From positions 169,859,900-169,923,899 of the forward strand of contig CM041292.1 of the NCBI GenBank assembly GCA_023052935.1: a stretch of DNA of 64,000 nucleotides, read 5' to 3'. Positions 33,826-45,445 of this stretch are shown piece by piece (position 1 is the stretch's first letter; the number at the start of each line of letters is the position of its first letter). The translations under genes and the position numbers were made by a program. The notes under the pieces are model-generated. The model saw nothing but the letters and a program-made list of their open reading frames with translations, did no database searches and was not told the DNA's origin. This DNA is from Piezodorus guildinii. Lineage: Eukaryota > Arthropoda > Insecta > Hemiptera > Pentatomidae.

Positions 33826-36340
33826 TATGTGTGGTGCAAAATTAAGGATCTTAATGAATAAATATTGATGAAGAATATTCACAGACTTTGATAATAACAT
33901 TCACACACAGATCATTTTAATGTGTTGTTAATGACTACATCACGACTTATCGAAAAATGTTGGTGTTTGAGCTACCCAGCTCAGTATATGAATATGAATT
34001 TTTTTTTTTAATATTTATAACAATTTGGGGTTTTCAGGGAAATTAAAATGAGAGTTTGTGATTTCTAATTTTAAAAAATCACACCATTTCATAGTTTAAG
34101 GATCACGCGACAGAACATGCTATGGAGGTGAGTGTCAATTGATACAACATGTAAAAAATTATGTGAAAATATAAATAATCTAAAATATGTCTCTATGAAT
34201 AAAAGAAACTGAAATAAAAATGAAAATATAATAATTTAATATATTTAAGCATATATGAATTTATTTATTTTCTATTTTATGTAATTTGACTATTATTATT
34301 ATTTTCTGTTTATATTGTATGAATGTGGTTTCATATCAATATTACTATTGTTCATTTTGTAACAAATTGTAATACATCTCAATAAATAAATAAAAAAATA
34401 TATTTAAGTAAAGGAAAATGAATTATTAACTACTTTGTAACTATAATAAAACTACACAAGACAATTTGGAAAAGGTGATGTGCAGTTGACGATTGTACAA
34501 AATTTAGAAGAATTTCTTCTATAAGAGAAACTTTTTTGCGACATTAGGAGGGAAAGAAAACTAAAACACGTACTCGGTGATAACAGTAACGATATTGAAA
34601 GAAAAATAGATGTCCCTAAAAAAATAAAGTTATTTAATAAAATGCATATTACCTGGAAAAGGAAGGTAAAAATTAATTAATATAAATAAACAATAATATA
34701 GTATATTGAAAGACACTGAAGAATATACCAGTTGGGTGTCCATAAAACCATAAACCTAACCTAACGTAACTTTGTATCTGTAAAGAAAAGTCGTATTTAT
34801 TCAAACTAACAAACTTATGTATATTAATTGAAAAATATAATTAAATATTTGAATTTAAATAACCCGGTATGAGTTATACAATCTAATTTGACAGTTAGTT
34901 GAAAACATCAAAGTAAAGAAATAAATAACTTTTAAAACCATAGGTATCATGTAAAACATTAACATGCCAACGTCGTAATTGTTTTTTAATTATCCTTATT
35001 ACATCAAAAATATATAAAAAAAAAAGTTGTTTGTTCAGAGTCCCAAATAATTTATTTATTTTTATTTTTATTAACAAGACCAACAGGAAAAATGTTGATT
35101 TTCAAATTAAACGTGTTCGTGATAGTATTCAACTTACAATGTTCGAGTGAATTTGTCTGAAAATATTAGGTAGGCCTTGGTAAAAGACATTTTATGTATT
35201 ACGTCACAATCAAGTTTTAAATAGGCCTTTAATTTTTTGGCCATAAAAAAAAAATGTACTAAATAAAACCTGTCGAACCAGTTAAGGCATATGGTTAAGA
35301 GAGAAGTTTAATATTATATTTAAGATATTTTCTTAAATAAAGTATGAGGAAAAAACGATAATTAATCTGGTAGTACTTAAAATGCAAACAATTCGCAACA
35401 CGCAACCAACCCGACGATTAGCATCATACAGTAAGCTGGAGGGTAAAAAAAATCAAGGAATAATATAGATGTAGAAAAATAGTTAGAGAGTAAGATAATG
35501 GAAAGGTGTTAGTTATAGTCAACAAATAAATAAAGTCTTAATTTCAATGCATAAGGTTCAATCCATTCGAAATCATTCAGACCTTGCCGCTTGACATTTT
35601 TGATTTTTTGACCAATTATTTTCTATCCTTTCGTGAACATAAAACTATGAATAAAAACATTTTCTGGCCAATACTTTTAGTGTTGCAGCCAGTTTAAGTC
35701 TGATTCGCTGGCGAAAACGTGTTAGGAAAATTTTTCTCATTCTTGCAATTTTTTAGATATCAAATCTAAACAAAAACTAGAAATAAGATAAGGACATGCT
35801 TTGTGTTTTTTTGTCCCCACAACTTATTACCTAAATAGTGAAGAAAGTTGTTGAAAAAAATCTCGAAAATTAATAAAAAACGAACTTTTAACGAGATAAA
35901 TGTATATAAAGGAATAGAGACTCACTTTTAATTATTTTTTTTACATAATCATAGTTCTACTTCCTGAAATAATTTCGATCTTGTGAACATAGTCCTTTTT
36001 TTATACGAAATTTCAAAATTGGCAAAAATTCCATTTTTGCGATGTTTAAACGGAAATATCTCAAAAAGGACTGGGTGGAAAAATATAAAACTAATACAGA
36101 TTACTCATCAATAACATGAGTTTAAGTGGTATAAATTTGGCCATTGAGACCAAGCTGGTTCAGGAGTTATAAAATTCTCTTCACTCTTAACGTTTTCTTT
36201 AAAAATATTAACTCCTGTAATTATGCATATTTAAGAACGAAACAAAAACTACAATGATAGTGAGAGTATTTTATGTAATTTTGGTCCTTACAACACATTT
36301 TACAAGTATAAGTAGCCAAAAAAATTCACGAAAAATGATC
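33825..36340. other. AT-rich intergenic DNA
   Basis: No gene over about 2.5 kb. The segment 34260-34395 ends AATACATCTCAATAAATAAA and could be an old retrotransposon tail. ATATCTCAAAAAGGACTGGG at 36055 has a diverged relative near 37020, suggesting a decayed repeat. Confidence 0.4.
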
Positions 36341-36344
36341 ATAA

Positions 36345-36605
36345 ACTGAAACCTTTGGTGCTCTTTAACAAGGGGACACCTCTCGGAAAGCAACGTAAGC
36401 AAGGAGGGCAACTCAAGAGATGGTCGGACGAAATTAAGAAACAAGAAGGAATATCTTGGCATAGGAAAACAGAAGATCGAAAATATTGGGAATTAAAATG
36501 CCAAGATATTGAAAAACCAGCGGCGAACTCATAACCCAGAAGGTACGGCTGGTCACCGATCAAGACTATTCCTCCTTCAGGAGAGGCCTACACATTAGTA
36601 GAAAA
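36345..36605 (+). pseudogene. RTE-like LINE 3' end
   Basis: One frame reads RWSDEIKKQEGISWHRKTED then RKYWELKCQDIEKPAANS and stops at 36530-36532. The 'R-W-x-D-x-I/L-x-x...G-x-x-W...A/E-D-R-x-x-W' pattern is the common C-terminus of RTE-clade LINE polyproteins in insects. The next bases (AAGACTATTCCTCCTTCAGG-AGAGGCCTACA) fit the short 3' UTR of such elements. Reverse transcriptase and endonuclease are absent. Confidence 0.7.
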
Positions 36606-36609
36606 CCAT

Positions 36610-37735
36610 TTTATTTTTATTCATCTAAACATAAATTTTTTTATTTAATCAAGTTTTTTTTTTTTTTGCAATTTTATTAGTAAATTTAAAAAGATGTTAG
36701 TAAATTTTATTGTAAAAGTTGTATACACTATTTGGTCACATTGTTTCTTTTTACTTACATCAATTATTAAAAGTGTTTTAAAATAAATAAAAATATATAT
36801 AAACTTTATGTACAATTAAAAATTGTAAATAAAGGCTTATCTTATCTTATCTTAACAAGGGAGGTTGGAAATAATTCTTACGATTTATTATTTTTCCTTA
36901 TATATCCTCATTATTGCACTACGAGTTTTAGAAATTTTGATCGCTTAGGCTTTGTCCTTTTTTTCGATATAAAGTTTTAAAGAGGGATTATTTTCCAGCT
37001 CAGTAATGTTTATATTAAAATATCTCAAAAAGTTCTGACTGAAAAATAATGACACTCAAACAGATTATACCTATATATATATATATAAATTACAGGAATT
37101 AGAAAGACTTTCTAAGACTTTTTTTGTCCGTCAAGCTGACTTAAAATGGCTGCAATAGTAAAAGTAATGGACAGAATTTTTTTTATTGATGGTTTTATAT
37201 TTACGAAAGGATAGAGAATATCTAGTCAAAAAAATCACGAAAATAAAAAATGTCGAGCGGCAAAATTAATGAAAATGGACGATTAATTTTCGAATGAATT
37301 AACCCATTATTATAAATTTTAATATGAAAAATCACCTTTAATGATGCTTAAAGAAGTATTAGCAGATTTTAAAATTGAAACAAATTTCTGTTTGCTCCAA
37401 AGAACAAAAAAATCGTACAAATTATTTTTACCTGACTTTAGGAAGGGCATAACAGCCAAGAAAAAAAATAAAGAAATTTCTCTCATTTCATCTCAAAATT
37501 TAATGTATCACGGTTCAGAATACATAAAATCAAAATATCGAGAAAAAAACTTATGTGAAACTACTGAATCGATTTTTTTTTTTAAATTTGAAAACAAATA
37601 ATAAGACAGTCGACAATGAAACTAATACCTCGACGTTGATATCAACCAAATATTTTAAAAATGGTGATTAAATTTGTTTTAATTCTACAACTCTTTTAAT
37701 TTATTAAAACCTACAGAGTTTTAAAATCAGGATAC
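36610..37735. other. AT-rich intergenic DNA
   Basis: No gene. (CTTAT)n at 36838-36853 might be another LINE tail. The 86-codon frame at 37341-37601 is lysine-rich AT sequence without a recognisable domain. Confidence 0.45.
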
Positions 37736-37739
37736 CAGG

Positions 37740-38340
37740 AATGATTATTAAAAAAAATATAAAAAAAAAAATTGTACCTTTGCATACGCCCAAAACTTAG
37801 TTGTTTTGTAAGATAGATAAAAAATGTATAAAGTTGTACAATTAAGGCACATCGATTAATTATAAGAAAAAAAAAAAGATATTGTACCTATACCAACGCC
37901 CAGAACGTAGTCATTTTTTAAGATAGATAATAAAAAATATTTTCAGAATCAGGACGCGGTGAATAATTATTTAAATAAATAAAATTGGTCCGTACCAGGA
38001 ATGATTTCTTCCATAAAAAAATCCACTACCACTCTAATCCACTAATTTTTAATCCTTGCTTTCTCTTTAATTCCTGACAATCCGCCGAGGCGTCTGAAAG
38101 AAGATGGCTTCGAGACCTTCTTGTTTAGATTCACTACTAGAGTACTGCCAATCTACAGTTTCTCATCATGTATTTTATCATTAAGCAGCATATTCACTTG
38201 TTGTGTTATAATATACAGTTGTAAACTTCAATAAATATATTTAAAAAATAAAATTGTACTTAAACATATGCCCAAAACTAAATTATTTTAAAACAGATAA
38301 AAAAATGTATCAGGTTTTATAGTATTCTGAAATGTGAAAT
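37740..38340 (+). repeat. ~115-bp tandem repeat, third unit split by a LINE
   Basis: Units share ATTGTACCT/T, CATACGCCCAAAACTTAGTT (variants) and TAAGATAGATAAAAAATGT. They lie at about 37770, 37890 and 38250. The third is separated from its 5' part by the LINE fragment at 37988-38245. Flanks of the second and third units also share AATCAGGA-CG/CC and GAATAATTATT. Confidence 0.65.
37988..38245 (+). pseudogene. J-family LINE 3' fragment with target duplication
   Basis: Contains the C-terminal and 3' UTR region of the J family: TTCCTGACAATCCGCCGAGG-CGTCTGAAAGAAGATGGC, CTTCGAGACC, TACTGCCAATC, TTGTAAACTTCAATAAATA. AAATAAAATTG flanks both sides (37977-37987 and 38246-38256), although part of this could be shared with the A-rich tail. 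Confidence 0.8.
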
Positions 38341-38344
38341 GAGA

Positions 38345-39220
38345 CTTTTAATTTTGAGGAGCGTTTATTATTATTATTTTTTTTTCTTAGTCGATTAAAA
38401 AGGTTCATTATTGAAAATAATAAACTAGAAAAAGAATGAGACGAATCTTAGCCTAGTTGTGTCAATTTAAAAAACAACAACATTATTTTACTGATCTATA
38501 AATTTATAATATAGATTAGTTTATACATTCTGTTCACTTTCAGTAATGTTGGAAGTTGAGATAGGTTAAAGTCATTCTTCCTCGCCGGGGGGTTTCATTT
38601 TACAAAGGAGGTAGGTAGCTGCTGCAAGCCCTTTCATGGTCCGCCCCTAAATACTCCTACCATTATTCAATTCCTGAATAGGCACTTTTTTCTTTTAAAT
38701 CGCATTATTGAAATGTGGTTCTAGAACATGAGAAATAACATAAAATGTGTCCCACAACAGCCCATAAACGGATTATAAACAATAGGAGCTGAAATTTTGT
38801 TTAATTTTTCACCTATGTATTCTATAATTAAACTGCTTGGTCTGCTTTGAATTCCAACCACACGATTTGTCGATGCTAGTTGGCCTTAGATGTCCATGAC
38901 TCGTTTTAAAGTTAAATAAATTCAACAAGCATCGAAAACTAAAATTGTGACGTTGATTTCCTAAAGCTACCCAAGGGTATTTTTTACAAAATTAATGTTT
39001 GATACTCTAATCGTTTAGTTTTATCGGAATCTGCCATCCAAATTCAGCTAAAAAATACTAGTCCTATATAAACGTGACGCAGAAATGAACTTATCATCAA
39101 AAAGTGCTAATTGATTCCGTTCCAAACATACTTAAACATCCCTTTCTATAACGTAGAAATAATGTTGTTTATGCAGTAAAACTGACCTGGAAAAGTTTTT
39201 TCAAAAATAGGTAATTGAAA
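38345..39220. other. AT-rich intergenic DNA
   Basis: No gene. A less AT-rich patch at 38578-38650 (CTCGCCGGGGGGTTTCATTT) is unassigned. Confidence 0.45.
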
Positions 39221-39224
39221 TCAA

Positions 39225-39560
39225 TGCCTCCAAATCGAACCACGTGAACTTGACGGGAAGGTATATGTCCAGCTGTGAGAATCTACCTGCATTACCTTCA
39301 AAAACCTTCGTACGGTACTTCGGACTATATTTGGATAAAAGACAAACATGGAACATACATACAAAATTAATGCGACAAGAACTACGTTACAAACCACTTT
39401 CAAACGTATTCTATCATCACTAAATTTATCAAACACGCGCCTAATATACATCACTCTACTCATGCATTTCTGGACATACGGAGTAGAACTTCGGAGTTTG
39501 GCAAAACTCGTACACAAAAACAACAACATTAAAACAAACAACCTGTACCACTACAACCCA
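39225..39560 (+). pseudogene. Jockey-like LINE, reverse transcriptase thumb fragment
   Basis: Broken frames encode TFVRYFGLYLDKRQTWNIHT then KLMRQELRYKPLSN, matching the 'YLGLHLDKRLTWNPHT-KLKRQE' region of the J family. The following region with FWTYGVELRS corresponds to 'IWTYGIELWG'. Divergence from the other J copies is high, so this may be an older or different subfamily. Neither the 5' nor the 3' end is preserved. Confidence 0.75.
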
Positions 39561-39589
39561 TGAAGTGTTTCGGGCTCAGAACATGGAGA

Positions 39590-39845
39590 GATTCATACTG
39601 TTTCTGGGCTAACGGCCGTGCAATGAGGTGATTCGGCCGAGATCACGCTTAGCCACCAGGTTTTTTCCCCATTTTGGGTACCCACTTGATTGAGACTGGG
39701 TGTGTCCCAGGAACCCTCCATCTACCATACCCCAGGATCGCCTTCCGGCTGAAAAAACAGAATAAATAATATTCCGCCACAGACGGGTTCGAACTCAGAA
39801 CCCGGAGCACAGTAGACTAGCGCTCTACCCACTAGACCACGCCGC
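39590..39845 (-). mobile_element. SINE-B copy 2, tRNA-derived
   Basis: On the minus strand the head reads GCGGCGTGGTCTAGTGGGTA-GAGCGCTAGTCTACTGTGCT, with B box GAGTTCGAACCCGTC, i.e. a tRNA-like Pol III promoter. The body continues with CAGCCGGAAGGCGATCCTGG, then CACACCCAGTCTCAATCAAG-TGGGTACCC, and ends in AGCGTGATCTCGGCCGAATC. The first bases of the SINE are split off to 41048 by the TIR element. Confidence 0.8.
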
Positions 39846-41047
39846 ACAGTGGGGAAACCGCTGTTCTAGGAGTGCAAAATTCATAATGATCACAAAAATG
39901 TTTCAAAAATTCTTAACGCACCCTAAAAATATATTGAATTGAGTAATATCACCATTGTCAATCCAACCGACTAGAAGTTATTAGTTTTTAATAGAAATCT
40001 ACTTGAAAATAAAAAAAAAAATCTATTTTAGAAAAAATGTTTTTCATCTAGTTTTGAACCATTTTTTTTTAAATTTAATTGTCATCCACTAGTCCTAATA
40101 GGTGGAGAATATCTACTAGGGATTAATGAATATACATCATGGCGTAGGTTGCATATGGGATAAGTTAGAAAAACAAATTTTATTTGATCTAAAAACTCTG
40201 TAAATATAAATTCTGATAAAACTATACAAAAATTAATATCCCTAACTAACTCATGTTATTGAGTGATGATTGAGAGTTTGGGTAGGTTTGGGTTTTTAAA
40301 AATAAAATAAAAAAACACAAGTAAATGAAGGGGTAAACTATATTTTACTTTACTAAACCATCTCGTTGAGCTTCTAATCGTTCTTCCGAATTTTGAATTT
40401 TGCAATTGTAAGATAGCTTTTTTCGCCACAGTGCGACACCATTGAGATTCAATGTTTTTTGGATTCTACACCCTAGGAAATGTCAAAATATCGAAGATTT
40501 TGGTGATTTCAACACTTTCTTCATCGAAGGAGTAAAAATCGATGGGTTTCTAAAAAAGTATTATATGAACAATATATGTAACTATCGATGCCGCAAATAG
40601 CCGCAGATGATTCTTGTAAAAATTGTTTTAACAGTCCATTTAAAAAAAGTCTTGGTTGGATTCAGCGTGAATCCAAGTGAATCCTAGAGTGTAGGAACGA
40701 TTGAATGTAAATATTCCATAAATAAAAAAATTCATATGTACCATCGCATTTTAATTATTAATTGTGTATCTGTGATCTTCAATTGAAGATACCATTTTGG
40801 ATTATAATTTTTTAAAAATTTTAATTTTCAAAACCTATCTAAACGGAGGTCTGAACCGAGCTAATATATCAATACGCATTAAGGTCTGTTAATAATTACT
40901 TACAAATAAGGGATGTTTAAAAGGTAGAGGGACTCATTTTCATTTCTCAAGACACTTGTGTTTACATCTGTAATAATATTGGGCTTTTTATCGCACTTTC
41001 GAATTTTGACTTTTGCACTCCTAAAATAGCCGTTTTCCCCACAGTGA
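39846..41047. mobile_element. 1.2-kb TIR DNA element, non-coding
   Basis: The left end ACAGTGGGGAAACCG... and the right end (reverse complement TCACTGTGGGGAAAACGG...) form imperfect terminal inverted repeats of about 35 bp that both run on to TAGGAGTGCAAAA. GCCGC flanks both sides (39841-39845 and 41048-41052), suggesting a short target duplication within the SINE-B head. The interior is AT-rich and has no transposase-like frame, so the element is non-autonomous. The superfamily is unclear: hAT-like ends beginning CAGTGG are suggestive, but the duplication seen is shorter than 8 bp. Confidence 0.65.
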
Positions 41048-41413
41048 GCCGCTCCCATTAAAACAACTCAATCTATAATTCGACGAACATTTTTCACGCA
41101 CTATAGTATTTTTCGAATACACGATGGACAATGACATAAACATCCCAACAGTAGATTCCTACATTCACGAAAAATACACCACGTTCCATCCGTCGACACA
41201 TTACCACCTAAATTAAATTTTTCCTTCACATTCTTCCTCCCTGTTATGAGACCAAAGAAGTAAACGGCTGAGATATCTAATAAATTAATTGATACAATCA
41301 AAGAAATTTATTTGCAGAACGTTAATCAGGAAAATCACCAATAAAATTAATATATCACATTTATTAGATGCGCAGCAGTTTATATATACAGAATATAAAG
41401 AAAAATAAATGTC

Positions 41414-42239
41414 TAGGGCGGGCAACACACGACTTTCACTTACCTCTGCTGTTAATATCAATTTAAAAACGATTATAAGTAATTATAAAGTTGAAAAAAT
41501 TTAAGTTAATTTTAATAAACAGTTTATTCAGTTTCGTTGGAAACATATGATTATATAAAATAATACAACAATATTAAATTGTTACGTATAAGTTTATGTA
41601 ACTTTTCTTCACTTAACATTATACTTTTTACAACTTTGTATATAAGATAATATTACTTCTAAGATCTTTAGCTTTCCAACGGTATATTATACATCTATCT
41701 TACTGTTTTTACGTTCAAAAAAACAAAAATGAATGAAAAATTATTTTTGTTTTTTTAAATCTTTTTGTTGGATATCAAATTCGTTTAACTTATATATTTA
41801 TAAGTTTTTATCAATATACACAATACGACATGTTTTTAATTTTGAATCTACAATATTAAATGTACTTTAGAGAAGGAAAAATTTAAATATCGGCGTTTAC
41901 ACCCTGTCAAACTTTTTCAATCAGAATGAAATCTTTATAAGATTACAGCCCATTTAATTTTACATTGATATAGGGAATTTAATAAAAATGGTTGGAACCT
42001 TTTTGAGAAAATCGTAAAAAGGTACAAAATGCATGGTATAAAGTGGATTCTGGTTAGCCGGTTTGATGACGAAGTTCCTGTTACATCGCGGATTTATCGT
42101 TATATTAAATATGAAATTTCACGGGACTTAATCATTTAGGCTCAGGGAATTCTAAAACTTGTATTGCCGTTAAAAAAAGGAATTAGAAAATTTTCGCTTT
42201 CTCTTACTCTGTATTTTGTATATAAATAAATGAAAGTAA
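41414..42239 (-). mobile_element. R-family copy R11, near full-length
   Basis: Opens on the plus strand with GGGCGGGCAACACACGACTT-TCACTTACCTC and closes with AATGAAAGTAA. The internal (TG)n block and part of the CAAGTCCCGC region are deleted. The minus-strand frame at 41101-41301 lies outside this copy and is not conserved. Confidence 0.85.
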
Positions 42240-42369
42240 AATGATAATAAAAATGAAAATTTAGACATTTTTCTATTATATTTTTTGGAGATTTAAAATC
42301 AAGTTTTTTTTTTTTTTTTTAAATTGTCGGAAACCAAATTGGTAGGAATACATATAAAAATAGTTCTGA

Positions 42370-42690
42370 TATTGCTAGTATTTTGAGAAAATCGTAAAAT
42401 GGTGCAAAATGCATTGTATAAAGTGGCTCCTCCGGTCAGCCGATTTTAATGAAAAAGTTGCTGTGACATCTCGGGCGCATAGTTGTCTTAAAAATGAAAT
42501 TTGAGTTTCGCACGACTTTTCATTTTCGTGCTAGACTTACCACAAACACGGACTATCAGACATACAGACCTTTTTGCATGACTTGGTTATTTGGACTTAA
42601 GGGACCCTAAAACTTGTATTTTCGCTGAAAATTTTCACGATCGCAATACTTTCCCTTTCTCTATTTTCATACATATATAAGTGAAAGTAA
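42370..42690 (-). mobile_element. R-family copy R12, half
   Basis: Only the half with the stem-loop end is present: AAATCGTAAAATGGTGCAAA through ACCTTTTTGCATGACTTGG, CGATCGCAATACTTTCCCTT and CATATATAAGTGAAAGTAA. It lies 130 bp from R11, same strand. Confidence 0.85.
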
Positions 42691-42704
42691 AAGTGATATA
42701 TAGT

Positions 42705-42990
42705 GGGGATCACCTGTAGGTTGTTGGCTACCATAACTTTTATACTAAAGGTCACAGGTTGAAACCTGCAGGTGGTTCTACGATTTTTTAATGGGAGTCA
42801 AAAATCCTTAGTTATGCCGTCTTTCGGAGGGGATATAAAGTGGTGGTCCTGAGCCTGTGCGATATCAGGTACTCGTTAAAGACACCTATCCTAATGAAAC
42901 CTTGATAGGCAAAATTTAGGACTCCCGCTGTAGCATCGTCGGATTAGCCACAGTAGCATAAAGAGACGTTAAATAAATAACAAACAAAAT
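42705..42990 (+). mobile_element. SINE-A copy 4, near full-length
   Basis: All family blocks are present: B-box-like AGGTTGAAACCTGCAGG, GCCGTCTTTCGGAGGGGAT, GATATCAGGTACTCGTTAAA, CACAGTAGCATAAAGAGACG and the TTAAATAAATAACAAACAAA tail. The head before the B box is diverged. Confidence 0.85.
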
Positions 42991-42994
42991 TATA

Positions 42995-43565
42995 TATTCC
43001 GTATATATATAAGTAAACAAGACGGTGCAGACGTCAAATGTTTCTTCTTTTAGCTTAACCCCTAATGCTAGAAGTTGGAATCGTGGAGAAAGCGAATAGG
43101 AAATGAGGAATCGATGATATTACCAGCCCGTACCAAGATTGGCCAGTGCGACCTTCAATACTGGGTGCTATTGACTGTCGGGGAGAAGAGCCTACCTTAT
43201 TCTTAGAACAGGCTCTGACATAGATGAATGGTAAAAAGTCCTTTGAGCACGCTCTGGAATTATGATTGATGTATTCCCCTCCTAGTGCACAACTCCCTAA
43301 TGTGTTCACCAAATGGACATTGAGATTATTCCCTCCTGGCTCTTGATATTGGTATACTTATAAATATTTAAGTGCCTTATTGCATATAATAGTGTAGGCC
43401 TAATGGAGTTGCCTGCTTGAACCGTATACAATTTTTGATAGTTGAGTTTGATTAATTGACCTCCTTCTGATATATTTTTAAAATTTAAATATAACTCTGA
43501 ATGAGTCACCTTATCGTGTCTCCTTGTAGAAATGATAAAGGAATTTTTATTAATTTTCATTTACC
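42995..43565. other. unclassified segment
   Basis: 43020-43320 is of higher complexity. The 85-codon minus-strand frame 43055-43312 and the 84-codon one at 43306-43560 contain no domain I recognise. It could be an unknown repeat. Confidence 0.35.
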
Positions 43566-43569
43566 TATA

Positions 43570-43617
43570 ACTATCTATCTATCTATCTATCTATATATCT
43601 ATCTATCTATCTATCTA

Positions 43618-43674
<57 letters not shown>

Positions 43675-43679
43675 TTTTT
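43570..43679. repeat. (CTAT)n and (TA)n microsatellites
   Basis: CTAT units over about 50 bp are followed by about 40 bp of TA and a T run. Confidence 0.95.
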
Positions 43680-43715
43680 TTTTATTCGTCCCTAGCTCGC
43701 CTTTGAAGGATACAC

Positions 43716-43806
43716 GGAGGGGGGGGGGGAGGGATGTTATTAGGTTAGGGGAATGAGGGCGGGGATTAATGCCGAGTCACTCAGCCATTCCTTCCCCCCA
43801 AACATT
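43716..43806 (+). repeat. G-rich tract
   Basis: A run of about nine G, then AGGG, and after a short gap GGGG, GGG and GGGG up to about 43765. Four G-runs on one strand could form a G-quadruplex; this is inferred only from sequence. Confidence 0.5.
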
Positions 43807-43947
43807 TACTTTAATATAATCATATTTAGACCTCAGATTACATAAGAATTTTTTCCTCGATAATAAGAGAAAAACAAAGTGAGAATCATATCTATTATAG
43901 AATTTTGAAATAAAAAATATATTAATTAATTTTTATATTTATAGGAC

Positions 43948-45252
43948 TACTATCGTCCTATCTCCTTTTTTCCCATCATGGGCAAAATCCTAGAAAAACT
44001 CCTTCTAAAACGTCTTTATCCTGTCTTAGAAATGAATCATGTAATCCCTGTCCACCAGTTTGGATTTCGAACATCTCATTCTACAATACAACAATGTCAC
44101 CGCGTGGTGGATGTAGTGTCCTCCACATTCGAGCGCGGAATTTACTGCACTGGAGCCTTTCTTGATGTAGAACAAGCATTTGATCGAGTCTGGCACCAGG
44201 GACTGCTTTACAAACTCCGTCAATTCCTCACCCCTACATATTTCCTATTAATGCGTTCCTACCTTACTGGCAGAATCTTTAAGGTAAACCATAACTTTTC
44301 CTACTCATCCACATTTTCCCTATCTGCTGTAGTGCCTCAAGGTAGTAATCTTAGGTCCTATCCTCTACTCCCTTTATACAGCTGACATTCCACTCCATCC
44401 TCGCACTGTCCTCAATACTTATGTTGATGACACGTGTGTCTTATCCGTCCATAATGATCCAACTACTGCATCCCAAACCCTTCAGTCCCACATCAAAGCC
44501 ATTGAAGAATGGTGTCAAAATTGGAGGATTAATATAAATATCAACAAATCCCACCAAATCACCTTTACCCTTCGTCGCAAACCGATGACTTCCTGCCCCC
44601 CAGTATCCTTTAATAACATTACCCTTACTTCTGTAGAACAAATCCGATACCTAGGTCTCCATCTTGACAAGCGCCTTACTTGGAATCCTCACACAAGACT
44701 GAAACGACAAGAAACTGCTCGAAGATATCGATTACTACAACACTTACTAGACAAACGTTCAAAACTTCCAGTACATTACAAAAGACTCATCTACATCACA
44801 GTTATCAGACCTATTTGGACATATGGAATCGAGCTTTGGGGCTCTACGAAACCATCTAATTCCTCCCGCATCCAGCCCTTACAATCCAAAATCCTTCGCA
44901 AAATCCTGAATGCTCCTTATTTTGTCACAAATCAACTTCTCCATAATGACCTAAACATCCTATTTGTTGCAGACATAGCCCGTGATAGATATTTCTCTTT
45001 CCATTCTAAACTCCCTGCCCATACCAACCCACTTGTCCGTAATTTATCTTCCTCAGATATCCCTGATAGCCCTCCAAGGCGACTGAAAAGAAGGTGGCCT
45101 CGGGACCTACTGTATTAAAATAGTTAGTGAAGTGCTACCACTGGATGGTTCTTTCTCAAGACATTTTCATGACTTTTTATATTCATTCTACATATTTACT
45201 TATTGTATTCTTTAGTACAGTTGTAAATTACTATAAATAAAAAAAATATATA
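43948..45252 (+). pseudogene. J-family Jockey-like LINE, longest copy in the window
   Basis: The element is 5'-truncated inside the reverse transcriptase: YYRPISFFPIMGKILEKLLL, HQFGFRTSHSTIQQ, FLDVEQAFDRVWHQGLLYKL and VVPQGS follow in the normal order of palm motifs. A one-base insertion near 44350 (AATCTTAGGTCC) then shifts the frame. Beyond it come NTYVDDTCVLSVHND (YVDD instead of YADD) and the frame 44585-45118 with YLGLHLDKRLTWNPHT, IRPIWTYGIELWGS and PRRLKRRWPRDLLY at the C-terminus. About 130 bp of 3' UTR and an A-rich tail follow. A duplication of up to 14 bp (TATATTTATAGGAC) flanks it at 43934-43947 and 45253-45266. The protein would make cDNA from LINE RNA, but this copy is defective. 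Confidence 0.92.
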
Positions 45253-45445
45253 TATATTTATAGGACACAAAAAATAAAATTCTTATTAACTAAATTTGTT
45301 ACTATACATAAATTAAATTGATTTAAAATATTTTTAATGTAAAATAATTAATTTTTAGTCAAAGGAAATGAAAGCCAAGTTTTCTCTAACAAAATTTATT
45401 AAAATTAATTAATTTAATTGATTTAAAATAAAATAAAAAAACTAC

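Noticed and set aside
37341..37601. 86-codon lysine-rich frame
   Set aside because: AT-rich composition explains it; no motif, no neighbouring exon signals.
37740..38340. possible CRISPR-like spaced repeats
   Set aside because: Units are long, diverged and AT-rich, without uniform spacers; no cas-like genes, and the window is eukaryotic.
39780..39845. tRNA-like sequence on the minus strand
   Set aside because: It is continuous with a body shared by another copy at 31010-31215, so it is the head of SINE-B.
43055..43312. 85-codon minus-strand frame
   Set aside because: No recognisable domain; kept only as an unclassified segment because it may belong to an unknown repeat.
44441..44641. 66-codon frame antisense to the J-family LINE, also at 28486-28686
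   Set aside because: Its conservation between copies follows from the LINE coding strand; it is the antisense of the reverse transcriptase region.
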